Source: Paracamarosporium sp. OC-R06-R3
Lineage: Eukaryota > Ascomycota > Dothideomycetes > Pleosporales > Didymosphaeriaceae
NCBI GenBank assembly: GCA_019828545.1
Contig: JACVRA010000166.1
Coordinates: 124,001 to 188,000 of the forward strand
Direction: 5' to 3'
Length of the DNA stretch: 64,000 nucleotides
Of this stretch, positions 10,903-21,380 are shown piece after piece (within the stretch, counting starts at the first letter, position 1; every line of letters begins with the position of its first letter). The position numbers and the translations under genes are program-made. Under the pieces are notes generated by a model that was not told where the DNA came from, searched no databases, and saw only the letters and a list, made by a program, of their open reading frames with translations.

Positions 10903-11189
10903 CGTGTGGGATGTATTGTGATGATTGTGTGCTGTTGTGTTTGCAATGCGTGCAAGAGGTTGATTGAGGAGGTGTTGTCGTTGCGGGAAAGAGAGAACGA
11001 AAAGGAGGTAACACTGGACCAAGTCGCAGACAGGTCGAAAGAAGACAAAGTGAAGGCCAGGAGATAGACAAAAATCAGGCAGCAATGGCATGAGAGATGT
11101 AGAACAAGCTCTCCAATACCGATCACGAGCAGATACCGGCCCATGACGGAATGAGCGGTATACGGTGCATGGGCAAACGGTTCAAGATA

Positions 11190-11531
11190 TCAAAGAGGGA
11201 AAGTGCAACTCACCAGTGCGGTTGTACTCGGCATCAAAGCCCTCCCTCCAGCATGATACATGTGACCTCCATAGTTGATGCCAGCGGGGACGAGGGCATG
11301 GCGAGAAGGGAGCAAGACAGAGTGGCGATAATTGTGTCCAAAGTGACCATGGTGGTGTCTATGCGAGAGTGCGTGGTGCCGATGGCCGCCTGTATAAGGA
11401 CCGATGGGAGGCCGCGCATAGTAATGGGCTGGATAGTACGCTTGGGTCGGACCGTATCTGGTGTTACGGTAGCTGTCCCTGGATTTCTCGCGAATGTAGA
11501 GCTTGTGCTTGAGGCGGTCGTTGAAGCACAT
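11190..11531 (-). CDS. His/Tyr-rich small hypothetical protein
   Basis: Start at MCFNDRLKHKLYIREK (11531); reading straight through gives 113 residues to a TGA at 11190. A consensus GTGAGT donor at 11213-11208 lies just before that stop, so the true 3' end may be spliced. One acceptor near 11010 would keep phase and join this to the Gly/Tyr-rich gene, but the intervening sequence looks like an untranslated leader, so I keep two genes. The basic N-terminus is followed by a His/Tyr/Arg-rich low-complexity stretch (GGHRHHALSHRHHHGHFGHNYRH). No family recognised; a metal-binding or unstructured role is only a guess. Confidence 0.5.
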   Translation of the reverse strand: MCFNDRLKHKLYIREKSRDSYRNTRYGPTQAYYPAHYYARPPIGPYTGGHRHHALSHRHHHGHFGHNYRHSVLLPSRHALVPAGINYGGHMYHAGGRALMPSTTALVSCTFPL

Positions 11532-11978
11532 TGTGGCAGATGCAGTCGGAGCAGGGTTCAGAGCGTGGGCTTCGTGGATTGCGATTGATATTGGAGAGAT
11601 AAAGCATGAGACAAGCGACTGAACCCATGACATATGACGTGCGAAAGACAAACGAAATCCAGAGAAAGCTTTACACTAGCTGGTTATTTTGAATTTTGCG
11701 CCAAGGCAGTGACTTGCTACACGGTGAAGGTGAGAGCATGTCCCTTTATCATATTTAGTTCGCACTGCAGAGTACAACCAGGCATCTCTGTGGTATGACC
11801 CTTGAGGTTGAATGCCTTCGTTATCGTGGAAGTTGGCCAGCGGTATAGGTGAGGAACTTGGCCAGTGGTGCACCTCATCCAACCACCTATACCGTCGGTC
11901 GAATCTGAGTTAACATACGACATTAATACTAAATGGGTTGATTCCACCGTACAATGTAACGTCAGCAATGGCGAAGTC
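11532..11978. other. Intergenic with an inverted repeat
   Basis: No gene. It contains an 11-bp inverted repeat listed separately. It is the upstream region of the small His-rich gene and the 3' flank of the DUF1279 gene. Confidence 0.5.
11841..11894. repeat. 11-bp perfect inverted repeat
   Basis: Arm 11841-11851 (CGGTATAGGTG) is exactly complementary to 11884-11894, with a 32-nt spacer. A GTTGGCCAG/CTTGGCCAG direct repeat overlaps the left side. It could be a regulatory palindrome or an RNA stem; function unknown. Confidence 0.7.
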
Positions 11979-12668
11979 TTATGATCCCGTTCCCTTTCCA
12001 CCGCTCTTGGGCAGCACTCCCGCCTCCGTTGCTCCAGTGCCGGAGCCGCCTACTTGACTTCCCTTCCCCTTTCCTCTTCTAAAGATCCCCTTGAACTTGG
12101 CCAATAATGGGACTACAGTCTTCCTCGCAAACCACGGCGTTGCCCATACACTTGCCACAATCCTTACCGGCAGCAAAATCTTCGTGATGGTATATGCTGT
12201 CGCAAACTCCACGACCAACCTTACGCCACCTTCGCCAATGTTCCACGCCTTGTCCCTCGTGCGCATTTCCACCTCGAGCTCGGCTTCGCTAGCTTCCTCG
12301 CTCCTGATCCAGCCCTTTCTCTTGAAGTACTTCCCGAAGCGCTCAACGCCCTGCAATGCCCACGCACCTTCTGTGAACCATGATGGCAACCAGTGCGTGT
12401 AGTGAAACGTCGCTGCGAGACCGAGGAGTGGAACGATTGCGGTGATTTCGTGGAGAATGAGGAAGGCGGTTATATGGGAGACTGGGGCCGAGCCAAGCGC
12501 GTTGGTATATTTATGAAGAAATTTGGGCAGCCGGCGATTGAAGCGTTCAATGCGCGATTGGGAGCTTGGAGCAGTCGACGCGGACTCGGTCGCAAGACAT
12601 CGTCGGTGAGGCGCGCGTGGAGGAACTGTTGGTGGGCGAAATGCTCTGAGGAAGGTTCGCTTGAGCAT
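11979..12668 (-). CDS. DUF1279 (FAM210/Nat2-like) mitochondrial inner-membrane protein
   Basis: 229 residues, single exon, starting at MLKRTFLRAFRPP (an upstream in-frame non-ATG extension is ignored). The N-terminal 45 residues are rich in Arg, Ser and Ala with no acidic residues until after RRCLATES, as in a mitochondrial presequence. The DUF1279 core begins near residue 75: HITAFLILHEITAIVPLLGLAATFHYTHWLP, including the conserved HE-ITA-PL motif and a hydrophobic segment. A second hydrophobic region (TAYTITKILLPVRIVASVWATPWFA) precedes a basic, Gly-rich tail. Family members act in mitochondrial maintenance; the exact function is unsettled. It is divergent from the MPP6-like gene, with 608 bp between starts. 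Confidence 0.9.
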   Translation of the reverse strand: MLKRTFLRAFRPPTVPPRAPHRRCLATESASTAPSSQSRIERFNRRLPKFLHKYTNALGSAPVSHITAFLILHEITAIVPLLGLAATFHYTHWLPSWFTEGAWALQGVERFGKYFKRKGWIRSEEASEAELEVEMRTRDKAWNIGEGGVRLVVEFATAYTITKILLPVRIVASVWATPWFARKTVVPLLAKFKGIFRRGKGKGSQVGGSGTGATEAGVLPKSGGKGTGS

Positions 12669-13276
12669 CGCGTATTGCGGTGCCAGGACCTGGCTGGTGA
12701 ACACGTACTGCGTGAGCGTGTCTACTAGAACCTATAAGTTGCGATTGATGAGATGACGTTCATCCTTCGGTTCCGGATCATTAATCCGCCGAAGGCTGGT
12801 CTTGCTGTAAAAGGTAATAGGTGAACGTTTTGTTAGAGTCTCTGTGAAGGATGTTACTGCCTATGGTCAAAGTAACCGCAACTTTTATGGTCGAGATCCA
12901 TTCTAAGATTCGCTAAGGAAAATCCGAGGTGCATGGTAAATAGAGAATGATGACCAAACCCCTTCCATCCGTCCTGGTGAAAGCGAAACGCGGTACCAGG
13001 ATAGAAGTAAGCTGCTAGGGTCTACAAGCTTCTCGGTGAAAACTTCTGTATCAAAAGCACTTTCGAAACGAGCCCGTGACGCCAGTGTAGGAGCAAGTGT
13101 AGCCCTATCGGAGAGATCGTAAACTCCGGCTGGGCGTCGGGTCTGTGCGCCATCTCTTCAAGATTATCGCTTTCCGTCTTGCGTCGTGTTGGCCATTACG
13201 CGACAACTCGCTCGCAACGTTTGTTCACTCGCTCCACTAACCTTATAGCCTTGTCCCTTGCTGTTGTTCGCCCGTC
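12669..13276. other. Bidirectional promoter region
   Basis: 608 bp between the divergent DUF1279 (minus) and MPP6-like (plus) genes. No coding frame of interest and no clear TATA box, as expected for housekeeping genes. Confidence 0.5.
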
Positions 13277-14305
13277 ATGGCGTCGAACACCCCCAAAACA
13301 ATGTCTAGCAGGCTCATGACGATGAAGGTATACACTTCTCTTTTCAAAACTTTATGCGCATCTGCTCACATCCTTCACAGTTCATGCAGCGCTCTGCCGC
13401 CAAGTCAGTGAACTCAGAGCCTTCAACGCCCGACGGCCCACCCTCGAAAAGAATGCGAATGTCGAACGGTCGGTCTGCGGCAAGCACACCCGGTGCGCCT
13501 TCAGATCGGGAAATCATGCAGTCAGCGCTCGCAGCGGAAGAGAAGAAGCGTGAGGAGGCCCTTGCGCGTGCATATGAGCATACTGGCGAGACGAAATGGG
13601 TGTTAAACTATAAAGATCCGAGCGCCGGCAAGAGACCGCCCATGATGCAGGTTCGTCAAGCAGGCTTTGCGGCCATTGACGCAGATGATGATTCCGACGA
13701 GGAAGAGGACAAGCCTATTAGGATGAAGTTTGGCGGCGGGTTGAAGAAAAAGAAGGCGGTGCGTGGGCAATGTATACAGTACTACGTCAAGAGGTTGGAG
13801 AGTGCTTTTGGCCTGCCTTACCCTAGGATGTGCAATACGATGTCCGAACTTTTGACGTGGAACTGTAAGTCTAGTGTAAGGCGTGTTTGCTGATGATTAG
13901 CAGGATATACCAGATCTCGTAAAGGCAGAAGGATCAGAATCGGAAGGTGATTCGGAGTCGTCGTCTGGAGAAATCGACTCCGACGATCCCACAGCAGAGT
14001 TCATCAGAGAGACCAAGCGTGAGGTCTCTGCAAAGGAGCGCAATGCACGAAAAGCGCAGAAGGCGGCCGCGGTGACACCTGTACGACGGGCCGCTGCGCC
14101 TATAGACGAGGACATGGATCTTGCCGGTCTAACGTCTCTGTCTGGCGGAACGCGACCCAGTGCGGGGCGTGACATGAGCAAAGTAGAGTGCTACGGTTGC
14201 GGGAAGTTTGGCCACACCAAGGCCGACTGTACGAACCCAGGACGCAGATCGTCTGGTCCTCCCGGGATGCGCGGTGGTCGAGGTCGTGGTCGCCTTCGAT
14301 ATTGA
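13277..14305 (+). CDS. MPP6: MPP6-like nuclear exosome cofactor with CCHC zinc knuckle
   Basis: Predicted nuclear RNA-binding cofactor of the RNA exosome. Exons 13277-13327, 13381-13758 and 13904-14305 give 276 residues. The first junction rebuilds MSSRLMTMK-FMQRSAA, the signature N-terminal MKFMQR helix of MPP6 proteins (LxxxLLxMKFMQR in human MPP6), which contacts the exosome. Around residues 85-125 is ETKWVLNYKDPS followed by an acidic stretch and a KKKK patch; another acidic/Ser region follows. Near the C-terminus is a CCHC knuckle (C-YG-C-GKFG-H-TKAD-C) and an RGG-type tail (MRGGRGRGRLRY). The second intron is 145 nt. Convergent with the EthD gene (85 bp between stops). Confidence 0.82.
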
Positions 14306-14390
14306 TCGTGTTCAGCTCTCTGTAAGAGAGGGCTAAAGAATCTAATGATACCCCTTGAAGGTGCGGAAGATGGCGCCTATTCAAGCCTCC

Positions 14391-14952
14391 TTATCCGACT
14401 TTCTCAACTTTCTCTCCGTTCTCTATCAACATGTACTCGTCTCCCACCATCATGCGCATCTTGCTTTCGTCCATGAAGTTGTCATGATCGTCGCTCATGG
14501 CCGCACCGTCCTTATCGTACATGAACTTGGCTAGAGCCAGGTAGTCGGGAAAGACAAAGGTGCAGATGGCGTCGTAGTCTAGTAGCTGTGCTTGGTTGCG
14601 CAGGATCTCTTGGAGCAGCTTTCTGTCACGGCCGAGGTGATACGTCTGTGGACGTTAGCCTGGTGTGCTTCGGACGCTAGCCCTACGTCGGGTCAAATTA
14701 GGGCGGTATTACAAGACTGTAGCTAATAATTCCATGGCGCTGCAATATGGGAACCGCTCGCTGTGCATGGTGATTGTTGTAGTACTGGGAGAGTCATTGG
14801 TCCGCACATGTTCAGATTTCTCTGGAGTAAGCAACCTGAATGAAGTCGTCGTCGGACATGCCGTCCTTCTTCTTGACCATGATGGTCACCTTGACAACCT
14901 TGCGGAATCCTGTCGTGTTTGGATAGCCTGCCTCGAAATGCTTGGGTGCCAT
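14391..14952 (-). CDS. EthD-domain protein
   Basis: Three short exons on the minus strand: 14952-14836, 14784-14713 and 14645-14391, all phase 0, giving 147 residues. The joined sequence has the EthD ferredoxin-like fold pattern: FRKVVKVTIMVKKKDGMSDDDFIQ-YYNNHHAQRAVPILQRHGIISYSL, then a Tyr-His-Leu, and LLDYDAICTFVFPDYLALAKFMYD. The HHAQ/H-A motif after the second exon start is characteristic. EthD proteins are small dimeric A/B-barrels, some of which act as cyclases, decarboxylases or dehydratases in polyketide routes; others are catabolic accessories. No polyketide synthase is nearby, so the role is open. The first donor is GTTGCT, a weak but usable site. Confidence 0.8.
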
Positions 14953-15558
14953 GATTGCTGAAGAATTGGACGGTGTTCAGCTGACAATGGATCGGAGACG
15001 CAGTCGAGAGAGTCAGCACATGAGATAAGGGTCCGGTGTTTATGCATGCCGAGATGATCGTTCGGAACCGATCCGGCGGCTCGTACAATTGAGCCTCATT
15101 ACGGACGGACGGGTTCCCCAGATTGCCCCCCTTCCCCAGCCCCTCGAATTGTGGGTGTTTGCCTGACTTTTGGCACCGTCGACATTCCCGTCGGAAGCTA
15201 GGGCTTGTCCAACCAGGTAGCTCTTGCGTGCTTGGTTCCCTCGTTACGCCTCGAACACCCCGCGAGCACCTTTGTGGATTGGATGCCCGCACTCACTCGC
15301 ACCAAGCACCTGGGGATTGCATCGCACCCAGTTTTTTGTGCCACCGCCACCTGGAATCCAGCGCCCCGGGCGTCGTCAGCCGCCAGGTTTCCTGCAACTT
15401 TGCCCTTCGCACGAGCTTCAGCGTACGCCGCGTCCGCCACCGCATCCCACCAACGCCGCGTATTTAAAGCCTCGCCGCGGCAGCCTAGCCTCGCCCTCCG
15501 CAGAAACATCACGAGGCTCTCTGCGACTCTGCCTCGACGGGAATCGCAGCCTATCAGC
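14953..15558. other. Divergent intergenic region with upstream in-frame extension
   Basis: Between the EthD gene (minus) and the protease gene (plus). A frame from an ATG at 15283 is open into the protease start and is Arg/Ala/Ser-rich. A TATA-like element sits inside it (listed next), favouring the downstream start. Confidence 0.5.
15461..15469 (+). promoter_or_regulatory. TATA-like element of the M16 protease gene
   Basis: TATTTAAAG, about 90 bp upstream of the ATG at 15559 and 180 bp downstream of the alternative ATG at 15283, so it supports the downstream start for at least one transcript. Confidence 0.45.
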
Positions 15559-18500
15559 ATGGCAGAATCCTTGGGACGGAGTGTCGCACGACCGCGCATC
15601 GAGGACCTGGAGCGCGCCGAGGTCGACGACCGCTCGTACCGCATCATCACACTCTCGAACCAGCTGGAGGTGCTCTTGATACACGATGCGACGACAGACA
15701 AGGCAAGCGCGGCAATGGACGTCAACGTCGGGAGCTTCAGCGACGCCGAGGACATGCCGGGCATCGCACATGCCGTGGAGCACTTACTCTTCATGGGCAC
15801 CGAGAAGGTACGTCGAGGTGCAGCCCATTCGAAGCGCATGGTTGGCTTCCAGACGCGCGTGGTGTCTCGGACCCAGTCGTACAATGCCCCAGCCATGCAG
15901 GTGCTAATCACGACCGACAGTACCCCGAAGAAAACAACTACAACAAGTACTTGACGTCGTATTCGGGTCATTCGAACGCATATACGGCTTCCACTTCCAC
16001 AAACTATTACTTTGAGCTCGCTGTTTCCAACTCTACACCCTCCACCAGTCAGAACGCTACGCCTAGCGCGACACAGGAGAATTTACCGACAGATAAGGAG
16101 CAGTCACCTCTCTGGGGAGCCCTCGATCGCTTTGGACAGTTTTTCATATGCCCGCTGTTTCTTGAGGATACTGTCGACCGCGAGATCAAGGCTGTCGACT
16201 CAGAAAACAAGAAGAATCTCCAGAGTGACACCTGGAGGTTACACCAGCTAAACAAGAATCTTTCAAATCCCAAACATCCATACAACCATTTCTCCACTGG
16301 CAGCTGGAAGACATTGCACGATGACCCTATTGCACGCGGTGTTCAGATTCGCGACGAATTCATGAAATTCCATGCCACGCACTACTCGGCGAATAGGATG
16401 AAGCTCGTTGTTTTGGGCCAGGAGAGCTTGGATACTTTGGAAGAATGGGTGGAAGAGATCTTTTCCAAGGTGCCCAACAAGGACCTGCCACGGAAGCGCT
16501 GGGACGATGTAGCGGTGTATACGGACAAGGAGCTGCTCATTCAGACGTTTGCAAAGCCAGTCTTTGAGTCGAGGTCATTGGATCTTTCGTTCTTGTTTCG
16601 CGATGAGGAAGAGTACTACGAGTCGCATCCCTCACGCTATCTTAGCCATCTTATCGGTCATGAAGGTCCCGGTAGCATTCTAGCTTACATCAAAGCCAAG
16701 GGTTGGGCGAATGGCCTGGGCGCTGGAGGCTCGTCCCTTTGCCCTGGAAGCGGTATCTTCAATATCAGTGTCAAGCTGACGGAAGACGGCCTACATCATT
16801 ACAAGGAGATTGTGAAAGTGATCTTTCAATACATTGCCATGGTCCGCGAATTGCCGCCCCAGGAGTGGGTTGTCGACGAGCAGATCAAAATCAGCGAAGT
16901 TGGCTTCCGCTTCAAGCAAAAGAGTCCACCTAGCAGGACGACCAGTGCACTTGCCTCGGTCATGCAGAAGCCCTACAATCGCAAAGAGATCTTGAGCGGG
17001 CCTTCAGTCATCAAGAAGTTTGATGCGCAACGCATCAGCGAGGCGATGGAATATCTACGCCCCAACAACTTTCGAATGACGATTGTCAGTCAGGAATTCC
17101 CGGGAGATTGGGACCAGAAGGAAAAGTGGTACGGCACCGAGTATAAGGCTGAAAAGATCCCTCAAGACTTCCTAGACGAGATCAAGCAAGCCTTTGAGAA
17201 CAAGACGCGACCGGAAGAGCTACATTTCCCGCATAAGAACGAATTTATCCCTAACCGATTGGACGTGGACAAGAAGGAGGTTGAGAAACCTGCGAAACAA
17301 CCGAAGCTCATTCGGAACGATGACGCCGTACGATCATGGTGGAAGAAGGATGACCAGTTCTGGGTACCCAAGGCTAATGTTCATATTCATCTTCGCACAC
17401 CGATGGCCCATGTCACCCCAAGAACGGTTGTGCTTGCTTCGTTATATTCAAGCTTAATCGACGATGCCCTTGTGGAGTATTCTTATGATGCAGAAATTAC
17501 CGGCCTCGTCTACGGCTTCAGCAGCCATACAAGCGGTTTATCCGTCTCCGTATCTGGCTACAACGACAAGCTGCATGTCTTGTTAGAGAAGGTTCTCTTG
17601 CAGGTTCGGGATCTGGAGATCAAGGAAGACCGTTTTAAGATCATACACGACAAAACAAGCCGCAGTTTCCGCAACTGGCATTTCGGTCAGCCATTCCACC
17701 AAGTGGGCACGTACTCCCGCTGGTTCCGTGTTGACAACACGTTCATGAACGAGGAACTCGCACAAGAGCTGGATACCATCACCGCACAAGAAGTGCAGGA
17801 CTTCTTCCCACAAGTGCTCTCCCAATGTCACATTGAAATTCTCGCTCATGGCAACCTGTACAAGGAAGAAGCACTCAAGCTCACTGATCTTGTCGAGAAA
17901 ATCATCAAGCCGAAGAAGCTCCCTCCAAGCCAATGGCCTATTGAACGAAGCTTGATCCTTCCGGAAGGCAGCAATTTCATTTATTCGCGGCCGCTGAAGG
18001 ATCCAGCCAACGTAAATCACTGCATTGAATACACGCTCTACCTAGGCAACCGCATGGACCAATCCCTTCGTGCGAAGCAATTAGTCCTTTCGCAAATGCT
18101 CGACGAGCCAGCCTTCAACCAGCTGCGCACTATCGAGCAGCTCGGGTATGTGGTGTTCAGTGGTTCCACTGGTGGGATTACCTACGCTGGGTTCCGCATT
18201 TTGGTCCAGAGCGAGCGGGATTGTGGATACCTTGAAGGTCGGATTGACCACTTCCTCACAATGTTCGAGACGACTTTGAAGGGAATGAGCAACGAGGAAT
18301 TCGAGAAGCACAAGGGTGCTGTCATCGCTAAGAGATTGGAGACGTTGAAGAACCTCGGGCAGGAGGGGAATAGGTTCTGGAACCATATGTTCAGGAATAC
18401 ATATGATTTCCTGCAAGGTAAGATAGGCTCTTTGTTTGACCCCTTTGACATCTTGCACTCCCCATTACATACAAGCGAGCCAAACAACTGTCCGGATGAA

Positions 18501-19126
18501 CCTACATATCAGTAGCATCTGTTCATGACGATTACGTTCGAAGGTAAGTCTTGTATGCAATTGCCCAAAGCTGACCTACTATAGCCGAAACTGATGCCGC
18601 TGCCGTCTCCACAATCACAAAGGATGACATGATCGCTTTCTATGCGCACCACATCTCGCCCTCCTCCCCGCGCCGTGCTAAGCTTTCCGTCCACCTCACC
18701 GCGCAATCTAAGTCTAAAGAGCCTTCTCTCGACGAGAGGAAGACGCAAGCCCTTGCTGTGCTGCAGACCATTGCCAATGAGGAGAAGAAATCCATTGATG
18801 TAGACAAGTTGCAGGCACGCTTGGAAGGTGTCAAAGAGGCGGAGAATCTACCGACCACTATTTCCACGCATCTAACGGAAGACCTAAAGATGAGTGAACA
18901 GGACGCTGCTAAGATAACTGACGAAGCGGCGGCAGCATTGGGCCTCGCGGAGAGCGGCGTAAGCGAGGTGAAGCCTGCTGAAAAAGTGGATATCCAGGCC
19001 GGAGATGCGAAGGAACCGGTTCTCATTACGGACGTGCGCTCTTTTAAGGCTGGACTCTTCGCGAGCACGGGTGTGAAGCCTGTGTGCAGCCTCGAAGAGT
19101 TTATGGAGGATGCTGCAAAGCTATGA
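15559..19126 (+). CDS. Insulin-degrading-enzyme-type M16 metalloprotease
   Basis: Large zinc peptidase (insulysin/Ste23 family) that degrades small peptides in a closed chamber. Exons 15559-15807, 15921-18417 and 18585-19126 give 1095 residues, within the usual 1000-1150. The inverted zinc motif H-A-V-E-H is at residues 71-75, just before the first intron, and is followed across it by GTEK-YPEENNYNKYLTSYSGHSNAYT. The third zinc ligand is expected in VDREIKAVDSENKKN. Later motifs: FLIxHEGPGS-like HLIGHEGPGSILAYIKAKGW and the C-terminal substrate-binding GYVVFSG. The 167-nt third-exon junction restores FLQ-A-ETDAAAV. An in-frame start at 15283 would add 92 Arg-rich residues resembling a mitochondrial presequence. 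Confidence 0.95.
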
Positions 19127-20030
19127 ATTTTTCATGATCCACATTCTCGCGGTGATCCGGCACCGCAAACGAAGCGGCTCAAGCGATGGAGTTCATGGCG
19201 GGAAGCCGCGGAAAATACGTCTTGCGTTGCCAACAGGAGTCGTTACGCGAACCACCGAAGTCCTTTCAATAAGTAGCTTATGACACTTGTGAATTGAATG
19301 AATGAACAAGAAGAGTGGTGTCATCATGGCTCCCTGCGCGTTGGTCTTGACGCACCTCAGACTGGCGCAGTGGCGCTCTCCACGCTTCGTATATATCTGA
19401 GGCGTAAGATTATTCCACTCAGCCAGGACTTTCGCAGGAGCTAGTGGGTCAGCCAGACCCACAATCCCTAGCTCATCTCACCGGTTGAGACTGATCTACG
19501 ATTACCGAAGTGGTTCATGTTGAAACCTCTGGGGTTGCAAGACCTCGGTGTGGAACGGAAACACGCCACAAACACACTTACGCATGTCATAATCCATTCC
19601 TCCCACGTTCATGTCAATGTTATGCCTCAAGTCGTCTACTATAATAATCTCCGTGCTGCATTGGGTTCACGCTACTCGGCTACTGCCTCTTTAGCTTGCA
19701 TCGAAACCATTAGCTCGCCTCGCCGTTACCTTAAACGATTCATGGACTTGGATCCAACAAGCATACATCATGTTGAGGATTACAGGCAGCGGAGCTGCAT
19801 GGTAGCCGGCAGGCAGATCGTTGTCTGCACACACACAATGGCGCGGTAGACACGTAGCGCCATTGGGCAAGATCATGGAGCAGACATGGTCTCCGGATGA
19901 CGAGCATGGTCAAACATAGCGTTTAGCGCACCGGACTACAGGGCTGGCTGAACCTTGCTTTTTGCATCTTTTCCAGAGTATATGGTTGGCTTTGCGGGAC
20001 CTCGCGTCCCCAACTGCAACGCCTCGAAGC
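19127..20030. other. Intergenic, no gene seen
   Basis: About 900 bp with several short ORFs lacking coding character or splice-consistent partners. It should contain the 3' end of the protease gene and the promoter of the membrane protein gene. Confidence 0.5.
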
Positions 20031-21380
20031 ATGCGCGCCATCCCGCCTGAAGTCCTCTTGTCATGGCCAAACCCCAACTACGCCGATCCAGTAACAAGAG
20101 GTAATGCGCTCGTGATTATAAACGCTATATTCATCGCGCTCGCGGTAGCTCTGGTTGCAGCCCGGTTGTACACACGGATATGCATTAAGAAATGGTTTGG
20201 GCTGGATGACATCTTCATTGCGCTGGCGTTGGTAAGTCCCTGGACGCACACCCTACATCAGTGCTATCGACTTGATCCCATCTAATCGTTGAAGGTCTTC
20301 ACCGCTGGCCTAACGGCAGCCGTTCTCCTCGCAAACCAGGAATACGGCTGGGACAGACATGTCTACGACATCCCGCTTACGAAGCTAGTCATGACGCTCC
20401 AGGTGGCCATGGCCGCGAAGCTGCTCTTCACTGCTGCCGCGACATTCACTCGGCTTTCCTTGTTCTGCTTCTACTATCGGCTGCTGAAGGACTCGAGCAA
20501 GGGGGCGTTCCGATGGCTCGTTCACGTAAATGTAGTGTACACGGTCGCTATATTCTTCACATTCATCTTCCTGGCGACGTTCCTGTGTACGCCTGTGCGC
20601 AATTACTGGACGGTTGGAGCACCGGAGGACTCTTGTTTGAACGAGGGAACTGCCACTCTGGTTGCGGGTATAATCAACGTCACGGCGGATTTTGCGTGCA
20701 CTGTTACGCCCATACCTTTAGTCATGACTGTGAGTACAGTGTTGCTTTACCTGAACTTTGGGCATTGCTGAGCTGTGGCAGCTACAACTACCTCGCAGGC
20801 AACGCGCCGCAGTCATCTTCCTGTTTAGTCTAGGCTTCCTGGTCACTATTGCGGGAATCATACGAACGTGGTACATCTACAAGAGCCTGGTGCTAGAGTA
20901 TGACCAGACGTGGTACGCTTATCCGTTATGGATCGCAGCCGCTATCGAGATCGACTTGGGAGTGGTAAGTCGAACCATCCATCTAACGGTCGACAAGGCA
21001 AAAACTGACCTCAGACAAAGATATGTGCCTCCGCACCAGTTCTGCGCCCCCTTCTTACGCAGCTATCTATCAACTTCTCGAACTCGGGCTTAAGTTCCTC
21101 GATAAGTAACCGTGCAAAGGGATATTTCGAGGGCTCGGGCGGCCATCCGTCTGGCAGCGACGCTCCTCGCAATGCGTTCCCTCCCAACTCGTCGAAAGAG
21201 GATTCTAAACCGCTCAACATTGACACAAAGGATAATCAAGGACTCGATGATACATACGAAATGAGAGCATGGAAGGATGTGGAGCAAGGCGCCGAACCCG
21301 CCGCGGCGCGCAGTCACAACAGCGAGGACACGATTCTGCATGCCGAACATGATCGCAAGACGCCAATACGGAACTCGTAG
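20031..21380 (+). CDS. Fungal rhodopsin-domain (Pth11-related type) integral membrane protein
   Basis: Predicted seven-helix plasma-membrane protein of the fungal rhodopsin-like (Rhodopsin_fung) domain family, often discussed as GPCR-like. Exons 20031-20231, 20295-20729, 20782-20964 and 21021-21380 give 392 residues. Helices include NALVIINAIFIALAVALVAARLYTR, an FGLDDIFIALAL-VFTAGL segment spanning intron 1, LVHVNVVYTVAIFFTFIFLATFLCTPV, and AAVIFLFSLGFLVTIAGIIRT. The family signatures LDD after helix 2, the C-TP-x-YW region and the LWAxIEI-like LWIAAAIEIDLGV before the last intron are present. The final 110 residues are a polar cytoplasmic tail. There is no N-terminal CFEM Cys cluster, so it is not the classic Pth11 architecture. 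Confidence 0.88.
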
